The translations under genes and the position numbers were made by a program. The notes under the pieces are model-generated. The model saw only the letters and a list, made by a program, of their open reading frames with translations, made no database searches and was not told the origin of the DNA. A stretch of 64,000 nt of DNA from UBA1046 sp012511325 (GTDB lineage: Bacteria; Bacillota; Clostridia; Saccharofermentanales; DTU023): NCBI GenBank assembly GCA_050951925.1, contig JBMNJZ010000001.1:1302001-1366000 (forward strand), given 5' to 3'. Below, piece by piece: positions 35,386-44,834 of the stretch. The first letter of the stretch is position 1. Each line of letters begins with the position of its first letter.

Positions 35386-35439
35386 TATACTAATATTATA
35401 CTAAAAAAACTATTATATCATCCGAATATATCATCCGAA
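35384..35439 (-). promoter_or_regulatory. grdX leader: tandem 13-bp repeats and TATAAT elements
   Basis: TATATCATCCGAA occurs twice without a gap at 35414-35426 and 35427-35439. Between it and the grdX start are three TATAAT elements on the minus strand (35417-35412, 35400-35395, 35389-35384). The repeats are a candidate operator for the grd operon; -35 sequences are poor. No glycine riboswitch core was seen. Confidence 0.5.
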
Positions 35440-36043
35440 ATTAATTACGAATTGATTCATCTTGTGGTCGACTTTATCAACGGCTAGCTTATCGTACTTT
35501 ATCCACTTTATTTTACGTAACCAGTTAGGGTACATGGACTCAGTAGAATTTATGTTTCAGAAAGCAGACTAATAGAATAGCATATTTGTTTACCCTAATG
35601 CACTAACATGTAAAAAGGCCCATATAAAAAGTGTGAGGTGTAACGTTAAGTGAAATGCAAAGGCTCATCGCCGTCCCGCACAATGTGTAAATCGCGCTTG
35701 CTGAAGGCCGGTCAGCGGGTGGACTTCGGCCGCCGAAATTTCCATACAATGTAAGTGAAAACAAAACTAGAAGGAACAGCTTTGAACCACTTACATATCA
35801 CTATTAAGCGTGAACGGAGCAAGCACTACGATACACAGACTGTCAATTGATCGAGCATGTAGTTTGTATGAATCAGAAGCAACCACTCTAACATCAAAAT
35901 AATACTGCTCTCTTATCCATATAGTTACTATTAATCATAAAAACAAAATTTGCATCCAAGTAATGTTCATAATAGATGCTAGCTGGAGCAATCTCTCGAA
36001 AACTCTGCAATAACTCCTCATGACTTTGTTTTGAAGAAAACAC
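35440..36043. other. Intergenic region between grdX and the tryptophanase-like gene
   Basis: About 600 bp with no gene I can support. The part 35640-35850 is GC-richer and contains AGAAGGAA followed by a short open frame reading LNHLHITIKRERSKHYD before a stop, which could be the start of a decayed transposase, but no inverted ends or target duplication were found. Confidence 0.3.
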
Positions 36044-37678
36044 CTAAAAATTCGGGTAGGGCTCTAGGAAAGCGTGGAAATGGCGCATGGGGAGATTGTG
36101 CCCCTTCACAATACGCATGTTAGGAATGCTATCACGATCGCGATACAGTTGTGCGACCGCAGCTATAACATAGTCCAATTGTTCTTTTGAGTACATGCTG
36201 CGATTGACTGCAAACCTTACCACATTGCATACTTCTGTCTGCTGTTCAGGAGTTTTTAGGTCATATTCCATAGAGTAATCACCAAGTTCGGAAATGCGTA
36301 TCCCGTAACGACGAATTAATTCTAATGAGAACCCCTCACCTGCGAAGGTGGTATGATCCCGTTTGCCGTCAAAGAATGCATCCATGTTGATGTATACCCC
36401 ATGTCCGCCGGCGGGAAGCACAACGCCCTTAACGCCCGCCTTGTGAAATCCTTGTGCCAGATATTCACATTGTTTCACACGATCATCCAGATATGCAAAG
36501 CTACAACTTTCATATAAGCCAACCGTCAGAGCCATAATATCGTGTCCAGACATGCCACCATAGGAATCGTTGCCGTACGAAGAAATCTGCTTGACCTTAA
36601 TACGGATGCCAACATCGTTCTTTACGGTTCCATCTGGGTTAAAGTCAGAAAACTTATTCCAGAAATATCCTTTGTCGCGGAACGCAAGAATTCCGCCCAT
36701 ATTAGAATGTCCGTCCTTTTTAAGAGATGCGGTAAAACCGTCACAATAAGAAAACATTTCCTTTGCGATTTCCGGGATAGACCTATCTGCATACCCCTCT
36801 TCGTTAACCTTAATGAAATAGCAGTTTTCCGCCCAGCGTGCTGCGTCCAGCATGAAGGGAATCTCATTCTTGTGTGCAATTCTTGCTGTTTCACGAATGC
36901 TGTGCATGGAAACCGCTTGACCACAGACGGTGTTGTTTGTAACTGTAGTATAAATCATTGGAATGTTTTCTGGACCGACAGCATCTATGAGCTGCTCAAG
37001 CTTTTCAATGTCCATATCCCCTTTAAAGGGATTTATGTCATATATGCCTCCCTCGGGAACCTGAAAAAGAAGTTCTTTGTGGAAGAGATTGCGAGGAATG
37101 GAACCCATTTGCTTGATGTTTCCCTCAGTAGTATCGAAATGACCGTTGGAAGGAATAGTAAAGATTTTCCCCGGATGACGTTCAGCCATAATTGTACGCA
37201 CGATCTCGAACAAGACAGATTCCGCGGCGCGACCCTGCTGAAAAATAAAAGCGTTGGGGCGCTCCAATTGAGCGGAACCACCGTTAAAAAGACCGCCCTC
37301 ATATTCGCAAAGATAAACCTCGTTCATCATCCTTTCCACATCGGTGCAATTAGTGCGAACCAAATTAATAGCTCTCTTTTGATTATCACCGCGCTCAAAG
37401 CAATCGCGCATTGCATCCAACAGAACATAATAACCCGTATTACGTCCATACGACTCATCACCTAGAAACATTGCCGACCATTGATAATCCGTCATGGCAG
37501 TAGTGCCTGAGTCAGAGAGCATATCGACGGTTAGCATGGCAGCAGGAAAAGCAAACACGTTGTAGTGGGTTGCCTTTAGCGCACGTTCACGTTGTTCTAC
37601 CGTGACTTTCGGAATGTTACGCACAACATAGGAAAAGTGGTGGGGAACAGAAACATCCAAGGAGTATTCATTATTCAT
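36044..37678 (-). CDS. Tryptophanase-family beta-eliminating lyase (long form)
   Basis: 544-residue PLP enzyme of the tryptophanase/tyrosine phenol-lyase family, about 75 residues longer than E. coli TnaA because of inserts around 110-150 and 340-370. The PLP-lysine region is ASLKKDGHSNMGG; other family blocks are DSGTTAMTDYQWSAMFLGD and FQQGRAAESVLFE. Near the C-terminus LPMRHFHAF has His where tryptophanase has its His and tyrosine phenol-lyase has Phe, so indole production from Trp is the likeliest activity (inference). GGAGG precedes the ATG. Downstream of tpl on the same strand but 590 bp apart. Confidence 0.85.
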   Translation of the reverse strand: MNNEYSLDVSVPHHFSYVVRNIPKVTVEQRERALKATHYNVFAFPAAMLTVDMLSDSGTTAMTDYQWSAMFLGDESYGRNTGYYVLLDAMRDCFERGDNQKRAINLVRTNCTDVERMMNEVYLCEYEGGLFNGGSAQLERPNAFIFQQGRAAESVLFEIVRTIMAERHPGKIFTIPSNGHFDTTEGNIKQMGSIPRNLFHKELLFQVPEGGIYDINPFKGDMDIEKLEQLIDAVGPENIPMIYTTVTNNTVCGQAVSMHSIRETARIAHKNEIPFMLDAARWAENCYFIKVNEEGYADRSIPEIAKEMFSYCDGFTASLKKDGHSNMGGILAFRDKGYFWNKFSDFNPDGTVKNDVGIRIKVKQISSYGNDSYGGMSGHDIMALTVGLYESCSFAYLDDRVKQCEYLAQGFHKAGVKGVVLPAGGHGVYINMDAFFDGKRDHTTFAGEGFSLELIRRYGIRISELGDYSMEYDLKTPEQQTEVCNVVRFAVNRSMYSKEQLDYVIAAVAQLYRDRDSIPNMRIVKGHNLPMRHFHAFLEPYPNF

Positions 37679-38272
37679 TTACTTACCTCCAAAAAGTATT
37701 GTTGTAATTTGTCCATCTACAGCTATTTTTTTCGTATTTCTTCAATTGAGTGAAATAGCAGAAGTAACGATCTATGGGTTATCTCATCTAATGGTGGCCG
37801 CTGAGTCATCATTAAAAACCTTGTAATCAGCTACACCGATACGTCTGTTGTTGGTGTCTATGTAGGCATCTATATTCTCCTTGAGGATCTTAAGAAACAT
37901 CTTTTCCATAGTATAGCTCGTGCTCTCGAGCTAACTCCGCAAACATTTTGCCAAGATAATACGCATTTTGCATTGAATAAGCTTTTTGTTATAGCGTAAT
38001 ATCAGGAAGGAAATGTGTAACCGTTTTTGCATGAAAACAACTAATTTATTACAGTAGATTTTACAATTCAGCTGAAATATCTCAAAGCACACCTATACTT
38101 TTCTACTGTTCTAGGCATACTAACTTAAAGGTACTCATTTTGATTTGAAAATATTTATTTTTCAAAGTTCTGTGCGGCGAATGTTTATTGATAATTTACC
38201 GCTGAACTTTACGAGACAATCAGGAAAGTACAGGAGTCAGGTTTTGGAGTCTGACCCCTGCCTTCAGTTCAA
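37679..38272. other. Intergenic region between tpl and the tryptophanase-like gene
   Basis: About 590 bp, AT-rich. It contains a 10-bp inverted repeat with one mismatch at 38231-38260, just after tpl, which may act as its terminator although no U-run follows. A minus-strand 41-codon frame at about 37915-37790 (MEKMFLKILKENIDAYIDTN) has no recognised family. No TnaC-like leader with a critical Trp was found. Confidence 0.4.
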
Positions 38273-39652
38273 CTAAATATGTTCAAATCTAGCCGTAAAG
38301 AAACGTAGCTGCTTCGGTTCATAGACAAAGCGCAAACCGCGGATACTATCACGTTTTCCGTACAGATCGATCACCGCCCCGGCTACTAGATCCATATGTT
38401 TATAGGTGTAGACACGACGCGGAACCGTCAGACGCACAGTTTCCAGCTTTGGCATATGATTCTCGCCGGTTGTCTTATCCCGGCCGGCGGAAACAATGCC
38501 ACGCTCCATCGAGCGTACGCCGGACGCAATATACAGTTCATTGGCCAACGACTGAGCAGGCAGCTCCGTCTGCACCAGATGCGGACAAAAACGGCGGGCA
38601 TCCAAGAAAACCGCATGACCGCCTGTAGGCTCAATAATCGGAATACCCGCCTCCAGCAAGCGATCACCCAGATAACGCACCTGCTTGACACGGTGCTCAA
38701 TATACTCGAACTGCATAGACTCCTTGAGACCGATAGCCAGAGCCTCCATATCCCGCCCCGCCATTCCGCCGTAAGAGGGCATACCTTCGAAGACTGTAAC
38801 TAGCTCAGCAGCCGCAGTGTACAGTTCCTGGTCATTGAGACAGAGAAAACCGCCGATATTAACAATGCCATCCTTTTTACCGCTCATGGTGCAGCCATCG
38901 GCATAGCTGAACATCTCAAATGTAATATCCTGAATACTCTTATCCGCATAACCGGGCTCTTGCTCCTTGATAAAATAGGCATTCTCAGCAAAACGGGTCG
39001 CATCGTAGAAAACATTGATTCGGTGTTTACGGCAAATTGCGCTGACTTCGCGCATATTCCGCATTGAAACCGGCTGTCCGCCTGCCAGATTGACCGTCAC
39101 AGCCAAGCAAACATAGGCTATATTCTCCGCACCTTTGTCAGCAATGATCCGCTCCAATTTGTCAAGATCTATATCGCCTTTGAAAGGTATATTGAGCGTG
39201 GCATCATGAGCCTCATCTCTGATAATATCCACAAAAATTCCACCATTATTCTCCTGGTGGAAGCGTGTGGTGGTAAAATACATATTGCCCAAAACATACT
39301 GTCCCGGTGTTATAGCAATGGAAGAAAGCAAATTCTCCGCTCCCCTGCCCTGGTGGGTCGGCACGACATATTTAAAGCCGAACAGCCCCTTGACCGTAGC
39401 TTCCAGATGTTTGAAATTCCTACTGCCTGAGTAGGCTTCATCACCCAACATCAGACCCGCCCACTGGCGGTCGCTCATAGCATTGGTGCCACTGTCCGTC
39501 AACAGATCGACATAGACATCGGCGGAGTTTAGCAAAAAGGTATTGTAGCCGGCCTCGCGTGCCACTCGCTCGCGCTCCTTGCGGCTGAGCATACTCACCG
39601 GCTCTACCATCTTGATTCGAAATGGTTCTGCCGGATACTGTGAATAGTCCAT
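38273..39652 (-). CDS. tpl: Tyrosine phenol-lyase
   Basis: 459-residue PLP enzyme that splits tyrosine into phenol, pyruvate and ammonia. It matches Citrobacter TPL nearly end to end: YPAEPFRIK at the start, THQGRGAENLL, FVDIIRDEAHDA, TMSGKKDGIVNIGG around the PLP lysine (about 257), GVRSMERG with the Arg that contacts the phenol ring, and RFFTARF with the Phe that distinguishes TPL from tryptophanase. Length equals the family norm (456). GGAGGG precedes the ATG. Fits an amino-acid fermenter using Tyr as a pyruvate and ammonia source. Confidence 0.96.
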   Translation of the reverse strand: MDYSQYPAEPFRIKMVEPVSMLSRKERERVAREAGYNTFLLNSADVYVDLLTDSGTNAMSDRQWAGLMLGDEAYSGSRNFKHLEATVKGLFGFKYVVPTHQGRGAENLLSSIAITPGQYVLGNMYFTTTRFHQENNGGIFVDIIRDEAHDATLNIPFKGDIDLDKLERIIADKGAENIAYVCLAVTVNLAGGQPVSMRNMREVSAICRKHRINVFYDATRFAENAYFIKEQEPGYADKSIQDITFEMFSYADGCTMSGKKDGIVNIGGFLCLNDQELYTAAAELVTVFEGMPSYGGMAGRDMEALAIGLKESMQFEYIEHRVKQVRYLGDRLLEAGIPIIEPTGGHAVFLDARRFCPHLVQTELPAQSLANELYIASGVRSMERGIVSAGRDKTTGENHMPKLETVRLTVPRRVYTYKHMDLVAGAVIDLYGKRDSIRGLRFVYEPKQLRFFTARFEHI

Positions 39653-39674
39653 TTTTTCCCTCCTATAAATTATT

Positions 39675-39704
39675 TTAGATCATGAGGTTTTTGTCCTGAT
39701 CTAA
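39675..39704 (-). promoter_or_regulatory. Inverted repeat in the tpl leader
   Basis: TTAGATCA and TGATCTAA flank 14 nt, about 23 bp upstream of the tpl start. It could be an operator or a leader hairpin. Confidence 0.4.
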
Positions 39705-40018
39705 TATTGCATCAAAAAAGTCTAAATTTAATTTGACGGTTACAAATCACTTATTATTCCTTTTCACTGTTCGAATATAACAAAGTAACTAATAGAAAAT
39801 ATTATTACTTAGCATATGAACATTTCAGCTCTAAGACACTAAATACCATCTGACCTATGTCTTAGATATTCCCATTGCAACCTAGCCGGATCTAAAATAT
39901 GGCTCCATTGTAATAGGAATTCAAACTGAAAATATATCTTGTAACATTTATCATTTCAAGGTTCAATCAAACATATAAAACTACCACTTATCTCAGAATC
40001 AAATTATAAATACATTAA
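39705..40018. other. AT-rich intergenic region upstream of tpl
   Basis: About 310 bp between tpl and the racemase gene on the same strand. I see no gene, RNA or clear terminator in it. Base composition drops here toward the AT-rich unit that follows. Confidence 0.4.
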
Positions 40019-40789
40019 TCAGAATAGTCCTTTCATACCATATTTATCTTCTAATCCCCACTTTTTCAGATTTTCAAAAGGTGGCGAAGAAAACTCACCA
40101 ATTTTACTTGTGTACCACCCAAAAGCTTCACGTAAATCAATCAGACACTCAGCATATTTGAGGGCTGCTAAAGATACATCAATAATTGGAAGTCCATATT
40201 TATTCTGTAAATCAAAAAAATGGCCAAGCTCTAACGTACATCCAAGTATAATGGCTTCTGCATGATATTTGCTTATGGCCACCTCAATTTCTTGACACAT
40301 TTTGTCATAAATAAGTGTAGGATTGTCTAGCAAATCTACCACTGGAACATCGAGAGAATGAACCGATGCTAAGTATTCTGTAAACCTATTCTTTTTAACA
40401 GTGCCCCACATGTGTGGTACTGTTTTTTTACTGGGTGCAATAATAGAAAACCTGTTAGATAATGTTGCTGCAAAATGTAATGAAGCTTCACCAGGACCAA
40501 CTATCACCATTTTCTCACATATTTCTTTGGCAGCATCTAAATAAGGATCATAAAAGCATCCCACAATTGCTGCATCAAAACCTTCTTTTTCCGCTACTTT
40601 AACCAGTCGAAGCATGTCGACAGCTATTAGAGTTTCATGAAACAGATATTCTAAGTCCATGGGAGCTTTGCCAAGACTGCGCACTTCTATTTCAGTATCA
40701 CTTCTACAAAATTTTTCCAGATATAATTTTACTTGCGATTCAACAAGTGGGTCTTCTCCTATAGGACATATATTTAGGATTTTTCTCAT
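40019..40789 (-). CDS. Asp/Glu/hydantoin racemase superfamily protein
   Basis: 256 residues of the cofactor-independent racemase superfamily, which also holds hydantoin racemase and maleate cis-trans isomerase. The two catalytic cysteines are placed in AAIVGCFYDP (near 80) and AIILGCTLELGH (near 196). Substrate cannot be read from sequence. GGAGG precedes the ATG. It is 12 bp downstream of an M29-like gene and is the last gene of the Opp-linked unit, suggesting it acts on an imported amino acid or derivative. Confidence 0.82.
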   Translation of the reverse strand: MRKILNICPIGEDPLVESQVKLYLEKFCRSDTEIEVRSLGKAPMDLEYLFHETLIAVDMLRLVKVAEKEGFDAAIVGCFYDPYLDAAKEICEKMVIVGPGEASLHFAATLSNRFSIIAPSKKTVPHMWGTVKKNRFTEYLASVHSLDVPVVDLLDNPTLIYDKMCQEIEVAISKYHAEAIILGCTLELGHFFDLQNKYGLPIIDVSLAALKYAECLIDLREAFGWYTSKIGEFSSPPFENLKKWGLEDKYGMKGLF

Positions 40790-40800
40790 TTTAATCCTCC

Positions 40801-41853
40801 TTATTCAGCTCGAGCTTCTTCTGCCAATGCGACCACATCTGGAGTCGGTCCGACCACTTCCCCATTAAGTAGAAAAAGTACACCATCCAAATATACTGTA
40901 GAGTTAAGACATATACCGTCACAATGAGATGCTGCAGCTATTCCTTCTGGAATATCAGGTATAGTAAGACATGCTCCAAGATTTCCAAATCCCCATTCGG
41001 TGCTTCCCCAGATCCTCTCATCTTCGATTATCCTGCCGGATAGAATGGCATTTGGTCCAAAACCATAGCAAACGTGAACAAGATTAAACATACGTGGGTC
41101 ATCAAAACTATTAAGCCATTTCTCAAACTTAGCCGCTTCTTGTCCACCTTCAATTCGGACACAACGACCGTTCTTTACATGGACAGAAACTGGATTTGAT
41201 AAGATGCCTACGGCGGGTACTATACTTGCATCAAATGTAATAACTCCGTTAATTGTATCAAATTTTGGGGCCCATCCTACCTGTCCTGGTAAAGTTCGTA
41301 CTTCACCTGCCAAGACAATACCATCTCCAATTCCAAACTCACGATTAGGCATGTTTTCAAAATGGATATCAGTGCCTGCTAAAGTTGTAATGCGAACATG
41401 CTTGGCATTTTGGGTAATATCAGCAGCTTTTCTTATAAATCTACCAAGAGTAATTAGGTTCGTACGCCCAATATTTCGTATAAATAAGTCTGCTGGACAA
41501 TCAACCAGTACCATATAACGCAATTTTTTGTTAGCTGCAACAATTAGATCATATGCTGTGGAATAAAATAACCACTGGGTATTGTATTCTACCCAAACAT
41601 CAACATTACTTAAAAGTCCAACGAGGGCTCCAATTGCAAAATCAGGGTCTCCGGCTTTCCCGCATCCTCGAGCAGTTGGCATTTCTATAACCAGTGGTTT
41701 AGCATTTAAAATAATTGCAGCTTTGGCAGTAGCATTGGCCACAGTCTTATCACTTTCAGTATCAATTGTGATTGCGACTGTTTCATTTGGTTGAACATCG
41801 AAACAATCACGTAATAGCTTAAGCGCCGAGGCTACTAATTCATATTCGTACAT
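40801..41853 (-). CDS. M29-like (aminopeptidase T / NicX-related) metalloprotein, copy 1
   Basis: 350 residues of the family that includes M29 aminopeptidases and the iron dioxygenase NicX. Likely metal ligands are clustered at the C-terminus: EDERIWGSTEWGFG (two Glu) and ASHCDGICLNSTVYLDG (His, Asp). An anaerobic setting argues against an oxygenase, so peptidase or another hydrolytic role is likelier, but substrate is unknown. AGGAGG precedes the ATG. Its near-identical-length paralogue lies at 47975-49027 on the far side of the transporter. Gap to the racemase is 11 bp and to oppF 39 bp. Confidence 0.75.
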   Translation of the reverse strand: MYEYELVASALKLLRDCFDVQPNETVAITIDTESDKTVANATAKAAIILNAKPLVIEMPTARGCGKAGDPDFAIGALVGLLSNVDVWVEYNTQWLFYSTAYDLIVAANKKLRYMVLVDCPADLFIRNIGRTNLITLGRFIRKAADITQNAKHVRITTLAGTDIHFENMPNREFGIGDGIVLAGEVRTLPGQVGWAPKFDTINGVITFDASIVPAVGILSNPVSVHVKNGRCVRIEGGQEAAKFEKWLNSFDDPRMFNLVHVCYGFGPNAILSGRIIEDERIWGSTEWGFGNLGACLTIPDIPEGIAAASHCDGICLNSTVYLDGVLFLLNGEVVGPTPDVVALAEEARAE

Positions 41854-41892
41854 AATTATTCCTCCTAATATTAGTAATGATACAAGCTCGTC

Positions 41893-42867
41893 TCAACCGT
41901 ATAAATGACATCTAACAAAATGATGTTCGCTCAACAAGTGCATATTGGGGTCAATTTTATCGCACAAATCAATACGTTGATGACACCTCAAATGAAAACT
42001 ACAACCTGGAGGTATATCAACAGGGGAAGGAATCTCACCGATAGACTCTACTTTAGATGGTTTCATCAATTCTTCTTCTTCGGACAACACAGGAATTGAT
42101 GAAAGTAGCATTTGGGTGTATGGGTGTTTAGGTATTTTAAAAAAGACATTGGTTGGAGCAACTTCAGCTACTTTTCCTAAATATAGAATCGCAACACGCG
42201 TAGCTATATTGCGCATCAAAGACAAATCATGGGTGATAAACATATATGTTAGGTTCTTTTCTTTTTGTAAACGCAACAGCATATTAATAATTTTTGCCTG
42301 TATCGACACATCAAGAGCTGACGTAGGCTCGTCTAAAATTATAAAACGAGGATCCGTTGCTAATGCACGAGCAATCGCAACCATTTGTCGTTCACCACCA
42401 CCCATTGACAATGGCGTTTTGTACATATAATGACGTGGTAATTCAACCATCTCTAGTAGTTCGGCTACTTTTCTTTCTAATGCTCTCTTATCCGAGCAGA
42501 TGCTATGAACTTTGAGTGGTAACTCTAAAATTTCTTTAACACTTTGCTGCGCATTCAAAGATGAGCCTGGATCTTGAAACACAATTTGAATATCACGTTT
42601 TAGCATTAAAGGCCGCTTTTTTGAATCACTCTGCAAAACATTTTCATCAAATAATATGTGTCCAGAGGTAGGTTTGCACATTCCCATGATAGTGTATGCA
42701 ATAGTACTTTTACCTGATCCACTCTCGCCAACCAAACCAAGAATTTCACCTTGACCGATATCTAGGGACACATCATCGACCGCTTTTACATAGCGCATAG
42801 TGCCATCATTTTTTCCTATGGGGAAGTACGTTTTCAAGTTAACTATCCGCATAATAGGTTTACTCAT
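41893..42867 (-). CDS. Oligopeptide ABC transporter ATP-binding protein (OppF-type)
   Basis: About 324 residues. Walker A is GLVGESGSGKST, Walker B IILDEPTSALDV, and the C-terminal oligopeptide-transporter extension is present with its Cys-rich segment (IPPGCSFHLRCHQRIDLCDK), which in some family members binds an Fe-S cluster. The signature is unusual: LSMGGGERQ with one extra residue in place of LSGGERQ. ATG 42867 (MSKPIMRIVN) follows AGGAGGAG; an ATG six codons earlier lies within that site. Partner of the OppD-type ATPase, whose stop is 10 bp upstream. Confidence 0.93.
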   Translation of the reverse strand: MSKPIMRIVNLKTYFPIGKNDGTMRYVKAVDDVSLDIGQGEILGLVGESGSGKSTIAYTIMGMCKPTSGHILFDENVLQSDSKKRPLMLKRDIQIVFQDPGSSLNAQQSVKEILELPLKVHSICSDKRALERKVAELLEMVELPRHYMYKTPLSMGGGERQMVAIARALATDPRFIILDEPTSALDVSIQAKIINMLLRLQKEKNLTYMFITHDLSLMRNIATRVAILYLGKVAEVAPTNVFFKIPKHPYTQMLLSSIPVLSEEEELMKPSKVESIGEIPSPVDIPPGCSFHLRCHQRIDLCDKIDPNMHLLSEHHFVRCHLYG

Positions 42868-42877
42868 GTTGCTCCTC

Positions 42878-43885
42878 CTAAACATAAAAGCAGGCTACAA
42901 AGTGGCTATTTCCTACGTCAAGAAATTCCGGTACAGACTTCTTGCATCTTTCAGTTGCACGAGCACACCTTGGATAGAAGCGACATCCTTCAGGTGGTGC
43001 TAAATAGTTTGGTATGCTGCCAAAAATACCATCTGCTACACCACCTCCATATAACCGCGGCACAGCCTCCATCAAACCAATAGTGTAAGGATGTAAAGGG
43101 TTTTTAAAAACTTCGCCAGTACAAGAAGATTCTACAACTGTGCCAGCGTACATCACGTTAATACTGTCAGTTAATTCCCTTGCAACTCCTAGAGAGTGTG
43201 TTATCATTATTAGACTCATATCATGATTTTCAACTAGCCGATTCAGGATTCTATGAATCTGATCTTGAATTGTAACATCCAATGCAGTGCCCGGCTCATC
43301 GGCAATCATTAACTCTCCTTGAGTAGCAATAGCCATGGCTATACAAATTCTTTGTTTCATACCACCTGATAGTTGATGAGGGTAAAAACCGAAAATGCGC
43401 TTTGCATCTGGTATCAAAACTTCATTTATAGCCCTTATTGCCATTTCTTTTTGCTCAGATTTAGTTTTTCCTCTTCCCACTTTTGAATATTTAATTACAT
43501 CTAACATTTGATCCCCTATGGTAAACACAGGATTTAGCGCAGCGGAAGGTTCCTGATAAATCATAGATACACCTCCCGTTCGCAAAGTGTTTATTTCAGT
43601 TGACGTCATGTTTAAAACATCATTGCCATTAAAAATAATCTTCCCTTTTGGAATAACCGCAGAATCTAAAGAATGCAATCCCAAAATTGCTTTCATGGTA
43701 GTTGTTTTCCCACAGCCAGCCTCTCCTACGACCCCAACTTTTTCACCGCGATGCACTTTCAGATTAACCCCGTTGAGAACTTTAGAATAATCACGATATA
43801 CCTTGTACCATAGGTGCAGGTCAATAATATCTAAAATAACCTCGTATTTGGATTCAGACGTAACTTTGATAGGATTATTAATCAT
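42878..43885 (-). CDS. Oligopeptide ABC transporter ATP-binding protein (OppD-type)
   Basis: About 335 residues: Walker A VVGEAGCGKTT, signature LSGGMKQRI, Walker B LMIADEPGTALDV, and the C-terminal extension PPEGCRFYPRCARATERCKK. ATG 43885 (MINNPIKVTSES) has AAAGGGGG upstream and overlaps the end of the OppC-type gene by 8 bp, showing coupling. It powers import together with the OppF-type subunit. Confidence 0.93.
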   Translation of the reverse strand: MINNPIKVTSESKYEVILDIIDLHLWYKVYRDYSKVLNGVNLKVHRGEKVGVVGEAGCGKTTTMKAILGLHSLDSAVIPKGKIIFNGNDVLNMTSTEINTLRTGGVSMIYQEPSAALNPVFTIGDQMLDVIKYSKVGRGKTKSEQKEMAIRAINEVLIPDAKRIFGFYPHQLSGGMKQRICIAMAIATQGELMIADEPGTALDVTIQDQIHRILNRLVENHDMSLIMITHSLGVARELTDSINVMYAGTVVESSCTGEVFKNPLHPYTIGLMEAVPRLYGGGVADGIFGSIPNYLAPPEGCRFYPRCARATERCKKSVPEFLDVGNSHFVACFYV

Positions 43886-44834
43886 AATTACTAACCCCCT
43901 TTGATAACATATCACGAATTCCATCGCCCAAAAAATTGAAACCAAGAATAATAATGATGATTGCTACTGATGGACCAACTGTCATCCACCAACATTCTGG
44001 TAAATAGGCCATACCACTTGAGACCATCTGCCCTAATGAAGGCCTGGGTGGCTGAATCCCCAAACCAACAAAACTGAGTGAAGCATCCATCATAATAACC
44101 CAGCCTACATCTAGAGCGACTTTTGTGAAGATCGGAGAAAAACAATTGGGCAATATCTCTTTAAATATAATATGTGTAGAACTAGCACCAATTAATTCAG
44201 AATAGACTACATAGTTTTCATTTCGATAGGAATTAGCCATACCGTAAACAAGTCTAGTGTACCAAGGCCACCACATAACAGTAATTGCAAACATTGCATT
44301 TATCAGAGATGGTTCCAAAACAGAGGCTACCGCCAGTGCTAATAACAAAGCAGGTACAGACAAAAACACATCTGTAATGCGCATTATTAGCATCTCCAAC
44401 CAAGAACCTCGCTTGTATCCCGCCAATAATCCCAAGAAAACGCCAATCGGAACTGAAATGGTAAGAACTACAATTGCCATAAGAAGGGCACTTCGAAAAG
44501 CAAAAATAATACGTGAAAGTATGTCGCGTCCTACGTCATCAGTACCACAAAGATGATTTAAGCTAGGTGCGGATTTTGCATTAGTAAAATCTGTGAATGC
44601 ATCGACATGATTAGGATAAGGAATAATTTGTTTGGCAAATACAGCGAGTAGAATTACTAATATAACAATGCTTAAACCAATAACTGATAGTTTGTTCCGA
44701 GAAAAACGATACCAGGCTTTACGAATATTATCCTTCATTCTCTCAGCATTAGAAAAAACCTCAATGTCTTTATATTCTTTTGGTATATATGATAGCGCCC
44801 TTTCTATTTCAATCGCTCTTCTATCTTTAGCCAT
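43878..44834 (-). CDS. Oligopeptide ABC transporter permease (OppC-type)
   Basis: 318 residues; N-terminal cytoplasmic segment, first membrane helix at about 46-68 (LSVIGLSIVILVILLAVFA), five further helices and the permease-ATPase coupling loop (ELIGASSTHIIFKEILPN). LCGTDDVGRDILSRIIFAFR is typical of OppC/DppC. The ATG follows GGGGGTGG and is immediately next to the OppB-type stop. Confidence 0.93.
   Translation of the reverse strand: MAKDRRAIEIERALSYIPKEYKDIEVFSNAERMKDNIRKAWYRFSRNKLSVIGLSIVILVILLAVFAKQIIPYPNHVDAFTDFTNAKSAPSLNHLCGTDDVGRDILSRIIFAFRSALLMAIVVLTISVPIGVFLGLLAGYKRGSWLEMLIMRITDVFLSVPALLLALAVASVLEPSLINAMFAITVMWWPWYTRLVYGMANSYRNENYVVYSELIGASSTHIIFKEILPNCFSPIFTKVALDVGWVIMMDASLSFVGLGIQPPRPSLGQMVSSGMAYLPECWWMTVGPSVAIIIIILGFNFLGDGIRDMLSKGVSNYD

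Noticed and set aside
35386..35640. Glycine riboswitch upstream of grdX
   Set aside because: Searched for the conserved glycine aptamer core in the leader; none was found.
36542..37465. 307-codon plus-strand frame opposite the tryptophanase-like gene
   Set aside because: Antisense to a conserved enzyme, with no start signal or recognisable domain.
37679..37990. TnaC-like leader peptide for the tryptophanase-like gene
   Set aside because: Short minus-strand frames upstream lack a TnaC-like Trp/Pro arrangement.
40801..41853. NicX-type oxygen-dependent dioxygenase in nicotinate breakdown
   Set aside because: No other nicotinate genes are present and the organism looks strictly anaerobic; only the fold family is claimed.
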